Positions 22,277 to 35,214 are shown, numbered from the stretch's first letter. The stretch: 64,000 nucleotides of DNA from Hermatobates lingyangjiaoensis (GCA_026182355.1 JAPFBL010000233.1:1178001-1242000), one strand, 5' to 3'. Translations and numbers: made by a program. The notes: a model not told the origin generated them from the letters alone.

Positions 22277-25200
22277 CTCTAAATTAGATCCTTAACGATA
22301 AAGACTAATACAAACAGTAAATACTACAGGACACGATTGGTCTATCAAAGGAAAGAAATTAATAACGAAACAATATCTGCATATTTTAAAAAAATGTTTA
22401 TCTAATATTCCGTTGAAAGTGCGCTAAGTGAAATTAAGTGATTAATATTGTAATATTTGATTTATATATTTTATTTAAATTTCTTATGTTATACGTAGTT
22501 ATATGCAAGCTATATCTAGTGTGATACGTGAGGTTATAAATAAACTCTCTCATAACTGTTGTAAGGAAAGAAACTGTACTAACACTTCAGTCTTTCCTAA
22601 TACTGTAAAAAACTAAATTTCAGTGAATCAGATTTATTTGGAAGCGTAATAGTTTAATATAACCCTATTTTAAAAAGTCGATTGCCATTTTGTTGGATAG
22701 AAATATGTACATCACTTAAGCATAAAGCACGGGCACAAAGATCATATACTTCATAATAATGTTAGGAATGGAAAGTGTTACATTTTTACAGTTACAATTT
22801 AATTACTGAATGCAAACTTATCGGTAACAAAACCATTAATTCTTCATTTTATATTTTCAAAAGAAAATATTGAAGAAACATGGACCATTATTTTTAGCAT
22901 GTTTTAACAAGCATGATTGAATAATTGTGAGAACGTTTTTAAATTCTCATATATTTTGGGTACATGTAAAAATATGATGTATTTTTAAACAATCCTAATT
23001 GTATAAATCTGACTCAATATATTTAATTTGTGTAAGGAAATTGGTGAATAACAAACCCTCTGATTTAGAGGTGACTGAAATCAGGAAAAGAAAACAGAAG
23101 AGCTATTTCGGTTGACACATCGTTACATAGGTCAGGGATGAAGTGTGAGAGGGCAGCGAAATATAAGGCGTGTGAGAGAGAGAGAGAGAGCAGAAGAAGA
23201 AAAAGAGAGCGTGCACGAGTATAGAGAGAGAGAGAGAGAAGTGAATGACAGGGATGAAGAGGGAGTGAGAGCAAGTGAGGAGATGGGTATCAAAGATGGA
23301 GGTAAGCTTAGATCAAACATTCAACTAGAAAATTAGAATTATGATTTTTTTAAAAAAAGTTCATTATTTATAATCATCTATTATTTTTTTTATTTTATTA
23401 ACTAGATAATTATTTTATTATCTCACATTTTTTAAAATAATTTCAAGAATTTGTTGATAATCTTACAGCAACGAGTTGAAGACCTCCTAACTTGATCTAA
23501 ATAAATAAATAAATTTCAAACGCCTTTTGCAAAATATTACAAATAATAATTGATAGAAGTAAATCTCTAATTAGTGGGTAGTTGAAAAGTAGCATAAAAT
23601 ACGTAGAGGAGATAAACCGGCTAATTACAATAGTTTAGTAAAATTATATAACACAACTAGACTAAGAAATTTAATTATATATTGTTAATTTCATTATAAT
23701 CAATTTTATTTAAGTATTGAAAAGATTATTTTATATATTTAACTTTTAAACTAAAAATTACATGAACTAACACTTTGTTTCTTTGATATTGATATACCAA
23801 AAAGAAGTATAATAACTCATTTACCTTTTTTGAAAATGCAGGTATTGTCTGTAAAATACTTTGTACAATGCATGTTAAAGAATATATAAAGAAAAATGAT
23901 GAAAAATAATATCATAGGCATGATTTATGAACAAATATGAATACCTTAGTATGATGAGACGTAATTTTTGTTCTGTTGTCTGGCGAAGCGCGAAGAAGAC
24001 TGACGTGTTGAGACATGAATTCATTTATTGAGTCCAAAAGTCCGTTTACATTTATTCTTCTGGGAAAACGACCCCAACTTGTCGTAGTTGTTAAAATACC
24101 TTAAAAATTGCGTCTTATTTATTATGAGAGCAAATAAATTTCTCATAGTATATAAAGCATAATTTGTATAAAACAACTTCTGATGTTTTATTCAAAAGTA
24201 AATGATATTTATGAGTTTCTCTTTCATGCACTGACTCAAGCCCAGTGCACTAAAGTAATAAGTAAAGTAATGTAAGAATTTTGCAAAAAGTTTAGTGAAA
24301 GTATTTACATCTTGATATTATAAGTTTATATAAATTGATAGCGCCATTGACTTAAAATAAATTTCATATTTTTACAACCATAACAAATTAAAAATAATGA
24401 TTATAATTTAATTTGAAAATATAATTTTTTTTCATATTACTTCCAGAAATTATTTAATTTATTTAATGTATAAATGAAATTAAATAATCAGTTAATTTGA
24501 TAATCGGTTTAGAATACAATATATTAATATTACCATAAATTTAACTTTATTAAAATATAATAATCAAGATCAATTTGATTTGATAATTTCCTCGTATTTA
24601 CACTTTTGTAGTCCCCTGAATGGATTTTGTATTTTTTTTTTTTTAATGTTTGAGTGTATGTGAGCGGGAATGTATTTAACAAGTTTTTGACCACGCTGCG
24701 GGTCAAGTGAGAAATAAAATTGTGAAATTTGGCAAACAAATAGTCATGGTTATGATAAGACTGTATAGCTTTTGGGCAAAACCAAATAATAGTGGCAGTG
24801 CTCTATTGTATAATCTGTGAAAACAGGTTTTCACTCTTCTCACAATTATAAAAAGAAAAATTCAGAAAATATAATCACATAACCACTAAGGTTAAAAGTT
24901 CATATTTTTAGTGCAGTGTAAATTGGTACAGTTTACAATTTACAATACTTTAGGAGAACATAATATCAAATGCAATGTCGAGTTAATGAAACTCATTGTT
25001 TTATTACTTACCATAAGTATTACTTTATTATAAGTAAGGTATGGTAACCATAAAAAAATTGATCACAAAATTTTAACAGATTTACATATTTGAAATCTCT
25101 AAAATCCTTTTCTGATATTTTTTTCGACGAGATATAAAAGTGAACTATAGTGTTTAATATTAATCTACACTATAGCCTCATTAAGAAAAAAGAAAATCAG

Positions 25201-26800
25201 TTACTTCTAAATGAGTATAACATTTACTTATAGTAAATTTGAGTGTAGGCCACTCCAGATTTTTTAATTATTTTTTTAGATATTTTTACAAGAAAACATG
25301 ATTTGCTTATGAAAATAAGCAGAATATTAGAATAACATTAAAGCATATTTTACTAAAATATTCACTCCACTAGGGATCTGAGGAAAATACAAGAGTACCG
25401 CCTGATCTGGTAATGGTGCAGTCACAAAAAAAAATGTTTGGAAATCTTAAAAAAGAGCCAGGTACTCTTAAGAATATAGGCTGTGATTGATATTTCATTT
25501 GTTTGCTGTATACAGATAAGTAATGTCATACTTCCATAAATATGTATTTTTATAGCGGTGGTTACTAATACATATACAATATATTTAGTTATGTTTTTTA
25601 CAACTGATATGAATTATGTTAAAACCTCAAAAGTGAAGAGCTTAAAAAAAAGAAAGCAAAAAAGTGTGTTACAACTAATGATGCCATTTGAACATCTGTG
25701 TAGCGAGACCGGACACATTCAAACACAACCAGACATAACTTGGTTTTTTTTTTTCATCATAAATATGCTCGAGTATAAATAAAAATTGTTGTAACGAAAA
25801 TCGAAAGACATCGTGTTTCCTTGAAAATCAGTAGCAATTTCAATAAGAAAGAAAAATATATTTGGTAATACATATTTTTTGTCCAATTACGGGAGACAAA
25901 CTCGCCGAGATCTCAGGATTTCTCTTATTATTTTCGAGATACCGAGAAAAACTTCATTTTCCTATATATTGAATATATAAAGGGATGTTTTCTTTATTGT
26001 TCAAAGAAGATATTATCTTTTGCGAGACGGCCTACCTATGAAAATCAAAATAGTAATTCCTGATCCTTTACACCTGAGGTAATATTTTGACATTACATTC
26101 CAATTTATTCTACAATATGATACATCATAAATAAATAAGGCCATAGATATTTTATGCGTGATTCATTTTAAACAAATCTAGTAAATTACAAGGATTTAAT
26201 TTTAGATTAATTTTTTTTTGTATTTTTTCTATGAATTTTTAGCGCCACATTGAGTTGATTTTATAAAAAAAAATATAAACTAAAAAGAAATAAGGAACAT
26301 TTCTTTATTAATTTTTTATTTCTTTATCGATTTGTTCCTTAAGAAAGAATAATTTCGGTTCTTGCATATATCCATTTCGGTAAGGCATATGCTTGAAAAG
26401 TGATAAATCATCACTACTATAGACTATAGTAATTGAAGTTATCATTACTGCAAAAATGTAAGTCTACATGAAAGCAACAAAAATGATATACAATATGTAG
26501 GAAAAATATGGCTGTTGATAGACATGTCTACTGCAGCCCTATAATCAGTGTTACATTTATGCAGACTGAGTACATAAATGAGTTGATCATTCACAAATAC
26601 CAGCATGAAAGAGTTTGCTCGTGCTTTTGTCTCTGTATTGCATTTAAAAATTCCCTTTTTAAAGTTGAAAATCCCTGTGGATTGTGAGGTGGTGTTTGGT
26701 GAGATCCGTGTTCTGAATCTAAATGACATGAAATTCGTCTAAATTCTTCGACTGATTTATGAAATGTATTTATAAAAGATTATGGCAGATTGAAATTTAT
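22277..26800. other. AT-rich non-coding stretch
   Basis: No gene is recognised. 23130-23300 is an almost pure A/G tract with (GA)n, which generates spurious serine/leucine and arginine/glutamate frames. The minus-strand frame at 26445-26729 (94 residues) has no domain I recognise and lies just before the mariner remnant. The rest is AT-rich. Confidence 0.5.
23140..23290 (+). repeat. Purine tract with (GA)n
   Basis: Long strand-asymmetric A/G sequence with two (GA)n blocks at 23174-23190 and 23225-23240. A similar purine tract lies at 6585-6730. Such tracts can form triplex DNA; no function is claimed. Confidence 0.8.
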
Positions 26801-26819
26801 TGCACATGACGAGAGTATA

Positions 26820-27440
26820 GTGGAAGACAGTCTGGCATACTGACTTTGTGGAGGAAGTTTATGGAAAAAGTCTGAGAACACACAAACACTCTACGTTTGT
26901 TTTTTTCATTACGAGATATGTTCTTACAAGGTTTAAGGAATATGTTTTTATGATGTAAGAAATATACTTAAATTATTGGAAATTGAAAACTGGGTATCAA
27001 AACAGTTGACTGATTTACAGCAAACCAACGGTTTGGCAAGCCATTGATATTCAATCAGTTGAGTGATGAAATTGTCACTGGCGACCAAACATGGGTGGAT
27101 GATGTTACACGACAATTAAACCATAATCAATGAAATGGATTCAACATCACCCAAACTATGTGAAATTCAGGCAAACGATTTTAACCCGCAATATCGTAGG
27201 TACTATATTTGGAATTGGTAGAGGATGCCAGATATTTTGTGTCGTGTGTGCTTTAGTGTGGTAAGATAATAAATTCTGACATATTTCGATAACATAAATA
27301 AACCAGACAAGCAATTCAAAACACAATACAAAAGGTCTGGCACAATCACTTGCTTCATGACCCTTCATTATCCTCCATGTAGCCCTAATCAAAAAAACCA
27401 GTGACTACCACACCTTTTTTCATTTGAAAAGTCATCTACC
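26820..27440 (+). pseudogene. mariner-type transposase remnant
   Basis: In plus-strand frames broken by stops and shifts, several signatures of a Tc1/mariner (DD34D) transposase appear in order. They are N-W-V-S-K-Q-L-T near 26988, like the family's WVPHxLT motif; V-T-G-D-Q-T-W-V near 27076, with the first catalytic Asp; Q-T-I-L-T-R-N-I-V-G-T-I-F near 27175; and H-Y-P-P-C-S-P-N near 27367, followed in another frame by S-D-Y-H. The enzyme cuts and pastes its own DNA. Here the frame is destroyed, and terminal inverted repeats were not located. An old fossil copy. Confidence 0.75.
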
Positions 27441-27902
27441 TAGTGAACACTAAAACTATGATTATTAGGTCAAAACGGCAATCCTTTTGTAGTTGCAAAG
27501 CTTATTTTAAAATTAGCTACAAGTTTGAATAAAGAACGACTTTAGAAACTGAATTTAAATCATAATAGTTGGCTTAATATTGATGTTAATTACACCAAAA
27601 AGAAGAATAAAATTAACTTCCATTATTTATAATCAAAAAGGTACTTTAAAAATACGCCTCAACAATAAACCAGAATAAAAGATAAATATGACCTTAATTT
27701 ATTTTATTGAGTTATATTTTTTTACCAAGAGCATTATGAATGAAAGCAATTAATTCGTTTAATAATCTCCATTTTAATAATATGAATTATAAGAATTTAA
27801 ATGATATTAGATATTTAAACTGACAGAGAGGAAGATTTACACTTTTTTATCCTGCATACTTTTATTAAGATCAAATTTAGCTGTCTTCTAAATACTCTAA
27901 TG

Positions 27903-28324
27903 CAGTGGTCCCCAATCTTTTTGTTGCCGCGGACCGGTAAGCGTTTGACAATTTTACCGCGGCCCGGGGGTAGATTGTTTACTTGCAACTTACATGTAGC
28001 ATCGTACCAACAACATAACATGAAAATAAAAACCTCGAATTAATAATAAATATATCATTAAAAAGTTTATATTAAAAATTTACTTTACATATTCCTTTCA
28101 AAATAAAATACAGATACACCAGAAAAACGAATATAAACACTAGTGACTAAGCTTACAAAGCGCATGACTAATCATATGACAAAGCGTACAAACTGAGATA
28201 AAGAGCTTTAAAAACTGCGTACATGTATGCAAACTATATTTCTAAACTGTATTTCTAACGCGGCCCGGTAACAATTGGTCTACGGACCGGCACCGGTCCG
28301 CGGCCCACCGGTTGGGGACCATTG
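27903..28324. mobile_element. hAT-type MITE with perfect 8-bp target duplication
   Basis: Termini CAGTGGTCCCCAA and TTGGGGACCATTG form an inverted pair, with subterminal CGCGGACCGG / CCGGTCCGCGG. It is flanked on both sides by CTCTAATG (27895-27902 and 28325-28332), a perfect 8-bp duplication typical of hAT. It is 422 bases long with no transposase frame. The frame on the minus strand here is not coding. Confidence 0.9.
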
Positions 28325-28332
28325 CTCTAATG

Positions 28333-29180
28333 TTTTTAAGATTTTTAATAATATCAAATTTTTAGTTTAGCGCCAAATTTAAATAATATAATTTAAATGT
28401 TTATCTATTAATTAAAAACGAATTAATTAATTAATTAATAAATTGGTAGAAATATATTTCAATGTAGTGGGAAGGAAAAACAATATAAAAACGTATCTTA
28501 CTTTAAATTAGGTATGTACTGTCATAAATATATATATAAAAAAAAGAAAAATGTAATTATAACTTTTTATTTTAATTTTACATCTTTCTTCATAGAAAAC
28601 AATTAAAAACACTTTTGGTCCGGAAATTAAACAGCGAGGAAGCGAAATTATAACCTTTATGATCTAACTTTGAAGCCATATGGTGGCTAATATATTTATA
28701 TGCTGAACAAGTGGTAGAATCAGAGTTGGTTAGGTAGCGTATATATTAGTTTGAAGTAAATGAGAAAAGTTTACGCCACTTCTGGTTGGGGGAAAACCAA
28801 CAGATACTCTCTGCATGAAGTCACACTTGCTCAACACAAATGTACTGCCAGTCGTCAATTTAAACATACATTGTCTCACAAAATGTTTATATTTTCACTA
28901 ACCTATAATTCATTTAGGTTACTAAATTTGTAATTATTTTTTTAAAATTATTTTTGACTCAATAAGTATTATTAAATTTATTTTGTCAGAATAAATACAT
29001 TAAATTTAGGAGTAGAAAAAAAATGTTTCACTATAAAAAAGAAGTTTTCAGTTTTTGAGTTAAAAAAAGAAAAATGATCACAAACGAAGGTTTTATATTT
29101 TTTCAAATATTCGTATAAGTTTTAAATGCTCTTTAACATTCCCAATACAATTTCTAATTAATATATATATATATATATAT
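28333..29180. other. Non-coding stretch with one unique island
   Basis: No gene is seen. 28610-28880 is GC-richer and unique within the window. (TTAA)n-like sequence lies at 28422-28440. AT-rich otherwise. Confidence 0.5.
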
Positions 29181-29184
29181 ATAT

Positions 29185-29368
29185 CAATCCACAATAAGAA
29201 ATGGGAAAACAAGACTAAGATCTTTCAACCGTAACAAGCGGTCTTCGTCAGAGTCAAAAACCCAACTGACCGCTTGTTACGGTTGAAAGATCTTAGTCCT
29301 GTTTTCCCATTTCTTATTGTGGTTTGATCATTGATTGTTATTTCACGTGTTTATGTGAAATCTTTTTT

Positions 29369-29375
<7 letters not shown>
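29185..29375. mobile_element. Fold-back PLE-type element, AGAUCU family
   Basis: Lies between (TA)n tracts at 29160-29184 and 29370-29407. The left arm has an intact motif on the minus strand. The right arm has lost the CGAAGA part of the core (it reads CTGACCGCTTG), so only one arm could fold. The outer right end carries TTTCACGTGTTTATGTGAAA, itself a small palindrome. Confidence 0.75.
29213..29255 (-). ncRNA. Hammerhead-like ribozyme motif (AGAUCU), best copy of this family
   Basis: Minus strand: GACT, CUGACGA, one extra A, helix II GACCG/CGGTT with loop CTTGTTA, GAA, palindromic AGAUCU, U, AGTC. Helix I is a perfect four-pair GACT/AGTC. The sequence equals the consensus of the family's copies in this window. 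Confidence 0.7.
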
Positions 29376-29408
<33 letters not shown>

Positions 29409-30179
29409 CGAGTACATAGTTGAAACGTGTCATCATTTTGGAATTCTCTGAAAAATCTTTGCCATTTGTAATTAATTAAAGCACTAAATTTTGTAGTTAA
29501 CTATATATAATTTATGCTTCTTTTATGTTTATGTTTTTTATATTTATTTGTTTATTTATTTTTATTTATTCTGAATGTACCAGTAATTTACCAACATTAA
29601 TATCTGCAAGTATGTTAGTTGTTTTATTATTCACCAAACAAGTCTTATTGTGACAAAACTTGTTAAATTTAATGAAATATTCTTTTCAAATTTATGAATA
29701 AAAAAAGTATTGCTGTAATTTTGTACTGGAAAAAATATTTTTGTTTTTAATAACCAGAGTCGTTAAAAATATTATATTGAAAATTGAAACTAATTTTATT
29801 TAAAACTATGTGAATAAAGTTAAATTTATATATTGTAAATAATTAATATTAAAATTAACAAAGAGGTTAAAAAATGTTCTACTGAATGTAGATTAAAATC
29901 TTCCAAAGATAGAAGAATTGTTGTAACAGTATGATATTATTTCTATCATTAGAATTCTTATAATTGTTACAGGATTGATATTTTTCACTTCACAAACTCC
30001 CCAGAATATTTGACTTATTTTTAATTACCAAGACTAGCAGATTCTGGGTTTAATTACCAAGACTAGCAAATTATCTGTTTATATACATAATTTGAGACAT
30101 TTTTTTAATGATTGTATGTTTGCTCTTGTCTTCTTAATAGTTTTGTCATCTGGAGTACATATTGCATCCTAATTTCTGT

Positions 30180-30482
30180 GAAAATTGAAAAGTCAGGTTA
30201 TATTGGTTATCCCACAACAGAATACACATAGATAAAAGATTGGTCCTTTATGTTACCACATAAACAACATTCTACATTACGAGTCATAAATTTAGCCTAA
30301 CTCAAGTTTATTTAGATTACGGATTGTAAAGAGTAATTTAAATCTTACAACAAGTTCGACACGGACAGCTTAACACTCTCTCTTGTGATAATGTGTTTAA
30401 ATTTCTTTTTTCATCTAAAAAAAAAAAAAAAATAAAATAAAATAAATCGAAAAATAAATTGAAGACCTGAATGATCATCGAA
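30180..30482 (-). mobile_element. Decayed SINE copy inside the inverted-repeat element
   Basis: Retains order and spacing of the SINE body: ATGTTACCACATAA, GAGTCATAAATTTAGCCTAACTC and GTTCGACACGG, with many substitutions and an A-rich insertion at 30417-30445. The head side runs into the 29-base array. Confidence 0.5.
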
Positions 30483-30772
30483 CCCAGAATCTGCTAGTCT
30501 TGGTAATTAAACCCAGAATCTGCTAGTCTTGGTAATTAAACCCAGAATCTGCTAGTCTTGGTAATTAAACCCAGAATCTGCTAGTCTTGGTAATTAAACC
30601 CAGAATCTGCTAGTCTTGGTAATTAAACCCAGAATCTGCTAGTCTTGGTAATTAAACCCAGAATCTGCTAGTCTTGGTAATTAAACCCAGAATCTGCTAG
30701 TCTTGGTAATTAAACCCAGAATCTGCTAGTCTTGGTAATTAAACCCAGAATCTGCTAGTCTTGGTAATTAAA
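30483..30772 (+). repeat. Tandem array, exactly 10 x 29 bases
   Basis: Ten consecutive, apparently identical units, each starting CCCAGAATCTGCTAG and ending GGTAATTAAA (starts 30483, 30512, 30541 and so on to 30744). There are no spacers, so it is a minisatellite and not a CRISPR array. It appears expanded from the two-unit motif still present in reverse in the opposite arm (about 30018-30070). Confidence 0.95.
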
Positions 30773-30867
30773 AATAAGTCAAATATTCTGGGGAGTTTGT
30801 GAAGTGAAAAATATCAATCCTGTAACAATTATATGAATTCTAATGATACAAATAATATCATACTGTC

Positions 30868-33290
30868 GGTTTGAAAAGAAAAGACCGAATAATAAGCACA
30901 AACTCTTCACAATTTTAGAAAAAATAAACTGAATAGGAGATTACATCAGAAGTTTCTTTAATATATTTTACGGTTACATCACGTCACAGTCAACTCAAAC
31001 ATACCATTCAAAATGGTTTCAGCTCAATCAGGAAAGTGGACAATGAAAATGATACTATGAAATAGAATAGTAAAAATATTCTAGCATAAGGCAACTTTTT
31101 GCTTCGACTTTGTCAATATTTCTTTAGACAAAATATTCGGTGTCATGGGTGTATACAGTAAAATTATTAATATAAGTCAAAATATAAAGATTTTCATTTA
31201 TCTTGTAAACAATACTTTGAAACCGGAATGTAGAAAATATAGATATAAATATATTAATATTTAAATATTTACAACCTAATGCATAATTAGCCAAAAGCGT
31301 TTTCAGGAAACAGAAAACGTAAACCATTTTCCTCTTTTAATAGACAAGAAGGGTAAACAAACTTGTATATACACTTACACTTTGATTTAACGGACCTCAC
31401 TTTAACGGAATTTGCTAGCAACATACGAAATCTGTAGTTTTGTTTAAAGCTGTGCCGGAATCCGTGTATCTGTTTGGTCAGTGTTTTTCAACCTTTTTGG
31501 CCCTGCTTTGTGAGTTGTTTGAAAAATATTCAATACTTTTTTTAACCGTGGCACTTGTAAGCCCTATAGAAAAGCGGAAAAGAGTCAACTTAACAGTATA
31601 ACAGAAAGTGAGTTGATTTAAAAAGTTTAATTACAGTAGAATCGGAAACTTCAGATGATCGGGAATACCGGACCTGTATTCCCCACTTTTAGTCCATTAA
31701 ACTGAGGCATGACTCACTTATTCAATTGTAATATCAATTGAAGGAAATGTTTTCAAAACATTAAATTTTGCGGTATATTTTTTTGCAAATAATAAGAATC
31801 GAGAAAAAAATACTCTATAAAACATGGTGAACTGTATTACATTCATATTATCTACTTTTATCATTCCACTTGTGTGATTTTTTTATATTCTTCAATATCT
31901 ATCTTATATTATTTAACTTTTTATCATTATTTAATAAAAAATAAAATTTGTAACATGTTTTGATCATTTATTTATACAGGCAATTTGATGAATACATTAT
32001 TGCAACTATAGGCAACTCATATAAGTTAATCAGATTTAATACATAGCATTTAGTAAATTTTAGCTTGTTACATATATATTTTTGATACCAATATTGGCTG
32101 TTTGTGTGTGTGTGTGTGTGTGTGTGTTTTGCTTGTTGGGATGGTAGGTAGTTGTAGACATTTATTACAGACACTTTCAAACGTCGTTATGGCACGGATA
32201 GACGATCTTAAAATTTAACTATAGTAATGAATTTTGAATATGCCGTGAGCGAGTTGAAGCTCTAATTGAAAATTCGTAAAGTAAATTGGGGAGCAAAGGA
32301 CGAGGTGTATTGGGGACTGGTTTGTCTAATTTGGCGTGGGGACAAGCCTCCATTGAACCTGTCTAATCCCGGCATAAATCCCTAAATCACAAGCAGAATC
32401 CAGTTCAAGGATTAACCAGCTCTGTTTGCACTCTATATTTTCACAGGAAATCTCTCTACAACATCAATATTGGAATATTTTTTTAAAAAAAAATTTGCCA
32501 TAAAAAAATAATGAACGAAGCAAAATAATGGGTAAACTTCACTCATTCTTTCCAGGTCTAAGTAAACAAAGCAATATTATTATTCAAAAGGACTTATTTT
32601 TTTTTTATTGTATTGCCAAGCTTGTATTCAAACAAAAACAGTTGCAAAATTGATTATAAAAATACTCAGTCTGATTCATAACTATTTTCATTTAACGCAG
32701 GAGTTTTTACAACTTTTTTACCACTATAGACTCATTGAAAAGACAAAGTTTATAATTCTCTGGTTTCAATAAAAAAATGGTTCAAATATCATAAAATAAT
32801 TTGTGATAGTACAATAGAAAGCATCAATATTAAAAATTTCTATATTTAAAAGAAATTTTAGATTAAATTTCTTAATTCAATAGTAATATTTAAAAATCTT
32901 ATAATATTAATGATCATTAATGTTAAAAGATATTACTTGCGATGCAAAAATTTAAATACAATACAGATTTGAATAAACCATAGTAACATTAAATAAATAT
33001 ATAATCGCCTATCATATTATTGTTAAAAATGTGATGGCTAAACTCTCAACATGTTTAACCATGTAAAATGGCTATACTGTATCCCACTTTGTATCGGTTC
33101 GTAAACTCTATTACGTCCCCACACTTATACTTCTAATTCTCTCCTAAAGACGGGGAATAGCTGAAACGATCTTGTATCGTAAGTGTCCGTCTCTTTTCTT
33201 GTTTTAGACATAACTTTAGTGATATATATATAAAATAAATCTAGTATTCACAAGAATTATGGTCTTCATTTTGTGAAACCTCCTGTCACT
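30868..33290. other. Non-coding stretch with Tigger-like fragments, (GT)n and an island
   Basis: No gene is recognised. 31374-31440 has GATTTAACGGACCTCACTTTAACGG-type sequence, and 31635-31710 a related CAGTAGAATCGG part; both resemble pogo/Tigger-type MITE ends (low confidence). A CAGTGTTTTTCAACC start at about 31480 resembles a hAT end. (GT)n lies at 32101-32127. A unique island lies at 32220-32450. 33140-33240 contains a degenerate PLE-type arm (CTAAAGA for CUGAAGA). Confidence 0.45.
32220..32450. promoter_or_regulatory. Unique GC-richer island with TAATCCC-type motifs
   Basis: Contains CTAATCCCG and AAGGATTA, both resembling Otx/Bicoid-type (TAATCC) homeodomain sites, plus CTAATTG. No copy elsewhere in the window and no good frame. 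The regulatory role is inference. Confidence 0.22.
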
Positions 33291-33299
33291 AGTACTAGG

Positions 33300-33800
33300 T
33301 TAGTTTAGGTTAGGATACAGTGGCAGTCCCGAGAGAGAACACACATAGGCCGCAAGCCAGTCCCTTGTGGTAACACAAAAAGAGAATTGGGCTATTCTCC
33401 TCCATTCCTGGTCTACTCGAACCATCTCGAGAGAACAAAAAATCCAGACAGATCCCTCATACCAGTGGATGCTAAGTTCTCAAGATTGTCAAAGAAGTAC
33501 TTTCCTTTCCTTATTTGAAGAACAAATACTTCTTTCCTTCTTTGAGCCAAACCAGGGCATTGGCAGAGAAAGTGAGGAACTGTTACTTCCTCTTCCTCGT
33601 TCTGGCATGCCCTGCAAAAATCCCTCGCATCCATTCCTAACCTGGTGGCGTGTTTCCTATTAGCCAGTGCACCGTGGAAACAGCGATCACATTGGCTACC
33701 ATTCTTATATTCATAGAAAGAAGATCCTTAGTCCTTTTGTAGTTACAGGAAGGCCAAACTGCTTTGTAATAAGACATGTGTCCTCCTGGGACCATCTTAT
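33300..33800 (-). pseudogene. LINE (R1/I-like) ORF2 C-terminus plus 3' UTR
   Basis: Minus strand, 33413-33790. Upstream part reads F-W-P-S-C-N-Y-K-R-T-K-D-L-L then H-W-L-I-G-N. After a one-base frameshift near 33650 it continues H-A-T-R-L-G-M then C-R-A-C, E-E-E-E, H-F-L-C-Q-C-P. This WPxYNxKRT ... GHW ... CRxC ... HxxxxCP order is the usual end of ORF2 in several non-LTR retrotransposon clades (the part after reverse transcriptase and RNase H). The stop lies at 33410. The 3' UTR then runs to 33300 and ends GGACTGCCACTG plus AACCT-like repeats. That same tail ends the SINEs of this window. 5'-truncated. Confidence 0.75.
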
Positions 33801-35214
33801 CACTAGTACTAACTAGTTTGATTTGTTTATTACAATAACCGATTTTATGCTTTACTCATTCAAAAAAATTTTCTAAGAACACTTTCCTTAGTGATTCAAG
33901 AATATCAATAAGGCAAAATATTCCATCTAGAAAAATAAAAATAATTCCAAATTGCTTCAAATTTTCTAGTTTCCTTTAACCTATAAGCATAAAAGTACTA
34001 TTTCTCCCATTCCACTTCTATTCTATTTCATTTTCGCTAAGTTTAAAATGTCAAAGTGGTCAATTCGTTATTGTAACATTATTTGGTTGTCCTAACACCA
34101 ACTTCTCTGGTTGGCCTTTAGCACCCACTCTTCTCTTTCAGAGACCTGGCCGCTAATTAAATCCCTTGTTTCTTGTCCTCTCTCATCCATCTCAGGAGTT
34201 GGTGTCAAATTTTAAAACTTTCATTATTTAATCTAGTCTAATTTAATTCAAACTGTTCTTTCTTTTGTATTTATTTAAATGTAAAAGACAAAAAAAAAAA
34301 CTTTATTTGTTAAAATGAGAAAGTACTACACATTAAGTAACATCAAACCTATTGCTATATAAATATTATTAAATATTTATACTAATAAATAATATTTACA
34401 ATTATCGACTTTGGGCATGATTCCATCCACATCTCAGTATAACCTTTGCAGTGTCTGTAAGTCCTCTTCAGAGTTCAAGGATCAAACTAATTTTGTCCGG
34501 GCACTATAAACGATACGTATGAAATATACAAATTTTTTGAGCATGTTAAAAATCCTTTAATTTATACCTGCTTTTATATTATGATGATCTTTATGCATTT
34601 AATGATTATACAACATAAAATAGAAGTATTATTGTAATTTGTCTAAAACGAAATATTTCAAGTCATATATGTGTAAATAGGACAAATATTTATATTGATA
34701 AAACTGAAAAAATAGAATTTTGTAATGATTGAATTTGTATTACTAATAGAATTAATATATAAATTTTTCATAATAGAATTCATTTTCATGGTATTTGTAA
34801 GTTTATTTAAAAGACCCTAATGAAGTATCATGGTTGATGATCTTTCATATTAGGCTTTGAATATGCAGTCCAATTTCATCTCATTGACCTGGTTATCAAT
34901 GAATTATCTTGAGTGCATCAACTATTACTAGGCATAAATTCATAGTTGGAATTTCAAAATTTATGAAGTATGAAAATCAGTTATAGGTTTGTATAGTAGG
35001 TGACTGGTTCTTAGACGGGCTTAGAATTGCTGTAGTGCATAAATATAATTTTGTTATTTATTGTTAAATATGACTTCATCACATAACATTTACCGTTTAG
35101 TTATTAATATTAATTAAAACTATCGAGATAGACTTTTTAAGGTTATGTTGTGAATGACTATTCACTTATTTTAGACTTCTAGGGTTAAAAAGTCAGTCGC
35201 CCTTTACGGTCTTT
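33801..35214. other. Non-coding stretch
   Basis: No gene is seen. 34060-34205 is a small unique CT-rich island. The remainder is AT-rich with no domain-bearing frame. Confidence 0.5.

Larger units (their letters stand above)
29925..30867. mobile_element. Inverted-repeat element with SINE-like centre and 29-bp array
   Basis: Ends ACAGTATGATATTATT and AATAATATCATACTGT are exact inverted repeats. The arms extend about 150 bases, from 29925 inward and from 30867 inward, with few mismatches. The left arm holds two degenerate units of the 29-base repeat in reverse orientation; the right arm holds ten. The centre contains a decayed SINE copy. No transposase frame was found, so this is non-autonomous; the superfamily is unclear and no clean target duplication was found. 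Confidence 0.75.

Noticed and set aside
23065..23336. Overlapping Ser/Leu-rich and Arg/Glu-rich frames
   Set aside because: Explained by the purine-only tract read in different frames; no domain or splice context.
30483..30772. CRISPR-like array
   Set aside because: The 29-base units are directly abutted with no spacers, in a eukaryotic transposon-rich context. It is a minisatellite.
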